Shown here: positions 6,709 to 8,263 of the stretch, one piece after another
Layout of the letters: every line of letters begins with the position of its first letter
Numbering within the stretch: position 1 is the stretch's first letter
Assembly (NCBI GenBank): GCA_030600975.1
Contig: JAUVUL010000049.1
Coordinates: 1 to 8,263, forward strand
DNA length: 8,263 nt
DNA from: Candidatus Aegiribacteria sp.
GTDB lineage: Bacteria; Fermentibacterota; Fermentibacteria; Fermentibacterales; JCC-6
Direction: 5' to 3'
Translations under genes and position numbers: made by a program
The notes under the pieces: generated by a model
Databases searched by the model: none
Told to the model about the DNA's origin: nothing
The model's input: only the letters and a program-made list of their open reading frames with translations

Positions 6709-6994
6709 GATCCCCTGCTCGATATCGTCACTCCGTCAGGTACTGCATACGGCAGAACAGATTCTATCAAGAATATCTCATTACAGTATGGAAATGCAAA
6801 TGTACACATTGATTATCTGAAGAAGACTCACAATCACTGAAATGGTCATTTTGCCGCGAAGGAAGTACCTCCCCTGGAGGTTTTGTCCTGGTTGTGCCAT
6901 AGTGGATGACAAACCCTGAGAGCATGGTTCACCAGCAGATGGAGAGGTCGTCCCAGTATTCGAAGTTAAGATGTCAGGCCCGGTCCCAGGATTG
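6709..6994. other. Intergenic region without a convincing gene
   Basis: This gap separates the end of the metallopeptidase gene from the operon at 6693. It contains a small hairpin, ACCTCC/GGAGGT with a 3-base loop at 6867-6881, followed by TTTG on the plus strand. On the minus strand TTGCAT with an 18-base gap to TATTCT, and a lone GATAAT, are possible but poor promoter elements for the operon. A short hydrophobic reading frame (6900-6781, minus) has no ribosome binding site. I see no clear terminator for the peptidase gene. Confidence 0.5.
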
Positions 6995-8263
6995 TTATCT
7001 GATCACCAGTGATGCAGTCTCTTTCATGGTTTCGCGTTCCACTGATACAAGGTAGGTACCCGAAGGAAGCTCTGATATATCCATGGTTCTGTTATCCGGC
7101 GCGAGTTCAGTTTTAATCTGCAAGTGACCAGACATATCAAATACGCTAACACTATAAGTATCATCAGGTGCTGCATCCCACAACACATCAACAGACGAAG
7201 CTGTAGGATTGGGATACAGAATAAGATTTCTGTCACCCGGGTTTGCTGGTTCAGTTTCAATACCAACAATCCCTGCGTGAAGCACCCAGTGATAAGGGTC
7301 AAACTCAACCGAAGCCGGTTCAAAGGAGACAGTGAATATTTCGGTGTCGAACTGAAGGTCATTCCACATCACAACAAGAGTGTCTTCAATACTGCTGCTG
7401 CTTATCAGAAAATCCAGAGGCATTGTAAACACGGGGCCAACAGTCTGTACCTGATCAACCTCTACGGTCACATCCCAGTCATCACCAACCTGTTGTGCGC
7501 TCCAGTTTATGTCATAAGCAGGATAACCCCAGTCGTACACCCAGGTGTCAAAGAACCAGTCTATATCCGATCCTGTTGTTGATTCTATTGCTGCAATCAG
7601 GTCCTCTGTGGTAGCAGATGAGTAGGCATGTTCAGTCAGGTAGAGGTTGAGAGCATCAAAGAAATATTCAGCACCCACTACATGCCTGAGCATGTGAAGA
7701 ACACTTCCTCCCTTGTTGTAAACTGTCCAGGTCCAGAAGCTTGTAGCCGGCACAATCGGGAAAAGCTCTCCGGAATTCAGGTAGCCTTCCATTATTTCAA
7801 GAACGCAATCTGTATATGCCTCATCTCCATATTTGTACTCCTGCCACAGAGCTTCACTGTATGTTGCAAAACCTTCGGCAAGCCAGATCTCAGGCCAGTC
7901 GGCCTCTGTAACAAGGTTACCCCACCAGTGATGCGCCAGTTCATGAGCAAAAATAATTTCATAGGTTATAGTACCATTGACAAAAAAGGCACTGAGAAAA
8001 ACATTGGTGTTGTGCTCAAATCCGGCAAAATCCATAATTACATTGCTGAACTTTGTATTCCAGGGATAAGGTCCGAATAACTGCTCATAGCAATCCATCA
8101 TCTCAGGAACATTGACAAAACTACCCCATGCCTTGTCTTCCCATCCTGGCCATACATAGTAGTTGATCCAAGAACAGTCGGGATCAGTGAGTACGATGTA
8201 ATCAGATACCGCGAGCGCCGCGATGTATGTGGAAATCGGTTCAGGATGATCCCAGTGAAATGT
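6995..8263 (-). CDS. Secreted M1-family zinc aminopeptidase with a Por/type IX C-terminal sorting domain (N-terminus outside the window)
   Basis: 422 residues are present; the frame is open to the window edge, beginning HWDHPEPISTYIAALAVSDY, a typical M1 region, so the Met at 8101 is internal. Zinc site: HELAHHWWG (His107, Glu108, His111) and Glu130 in WLAEGFATY, the HEXXH-x18-E pattern; coding bases for HEXXH are 7945-7931. The substrate-anchoring motif, GAMEN in classical members, reads AGFEHN here. VYNKGGSVLHMLR matches the conserved Y-x-K-G segment with the catalytic Tyr. A beta domain follows (about 240-335), and the last 76 residues (YPNPTASSVDVLW, then YSVSVFDMSG, LPSGTYLVSV and a VIR end) are a Por/T9SS type A sorting domain. 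The mature enzyme is thus expected on the surface or released, where it would trim N-terminal residues from peptides. Its stop is TAA at 6997. No terminator is clear, and the next gene starts 300 bases on. Confidence 0.93.
   Translation of the reverse strand, partial: TFHWDHPEPISTYIAALAVSDYIVLTDPDCSWINYYVWPGWEDKAWGSFVNVPEMMDCYEQLFGPYPWNTKFSNVIMDFAGFEHNTNVFLSAFFVNGTITYEIIFAHELAHHWWGNLVTEADWPEIWLAEGFATYSEALWQEYKYGDEAYTDCVLEIMEGYLNSGELFPIVPATSFWTWTVYNKGGSVLHMLRHVVGAEYFFDALNLYLTEHAYSSATTEDLIAAIESTTGSDIDWFFDTWVYDWGYPAYDINWSAQQVGDDWDVTVEVDQVQTVGPVFTMPLDFLISSSSIEDTLVVMWNDLQFDTEIFTVSFEPASVEFDPYHWVLHAGIVGIETEPANPGDRNLILYPNPTASSVDVLWDAAPDDTYSVSVFDMSGHLQIKTELAPDNRTMDISELPSGTYLVSVERETMKETASLVIR

Noticed and set aside
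6867..6881. Hairpin ACCTCC-CCT-GGAGGT followed by TTTG on the plus strand.
   Set aside because: Short stem, tight loop and no plus-strand gene before it; not convincing as a terminator.
6781..6900. Minus-strand 39-residue frame with a hydrophobic C-terminal half (KMTISVIVSLLQIINVYICI).
   Set aside because: No ribosome binding site at a usable distance from the ATG at 6900 and no recognisable family; likely chance in the intergenic gap.
7124..7582. Plus-strand frame of 152 residues opposite the metallopeptidase.
   Set aside because: The minus strand encodes conserved peptidase and sorting-domain sequence here; the opposite frame is a shadow.

Overview
The window holds six main genes or gene parts plus one likely small gene. 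Base composition is moderate, by eye a little under 50% G+C. The neighbourhood looks like chromosomal DNA of an uncultured-type bacterium related to the FCB group. The main clue is a secreted M1-type metallopeptidase ending in a Por/type IX-like C-terminal sorting domain (YPNP...GTYLVSV). The many secreted and hypothetical proteins and the TPR and EF-hand repeats fit this. A Fermentibacteria-like source is possible but is only a guess. No rRNA, tRNA, CRISPR array, transposase or phage gene is visible.

Layout: (1) 2-376 (+), the 3' end of a gene whose C-terminal part looks like a beta-sandwich domain. (2) 435-578 (-), a 47-residue ORF with a near-perfect ribosome binding site and a hydrophobic start. 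(3) 790-2442 (+), a secreted protein of about ten TPR repeats with an unusual N-terminal domain. (4) 2478-3788 (-), a class III nucleotidyl cyclase with a membrane segment and six C-terminal EF-hands, behind a clear sigma70-type promoter with an inverted repeat at the expected start of transcription. (5) 4690-6693 and 4067-4693 (-), a two-gene operon joined by an ATGA overlap: a papain-like-fold protein that appears to have lost its catalytic Cys, then a small secreted DUF3298/RsiV-type protein. (6) 6995-8263 (-), the C-terminal part of the M1 metallopeptidase, cut by the window edge.

The most interesting idea is the pair at 790-3788. Many bacterial class III cyclases have an N-terminal cyclase domain, one membrane helix, and an outer part made of a TolB-like domain followed by TPR repeats. 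Here the membrane-bound cyclase carries EF-hand pairs in the outer position. The adjacent convergent gene encodes a separate exported protein whose layout (a TolB-like-looking domain, then TPRs) resembles the missing part. This suggests, as inference only, a two-protein calcium-linked signalling system.
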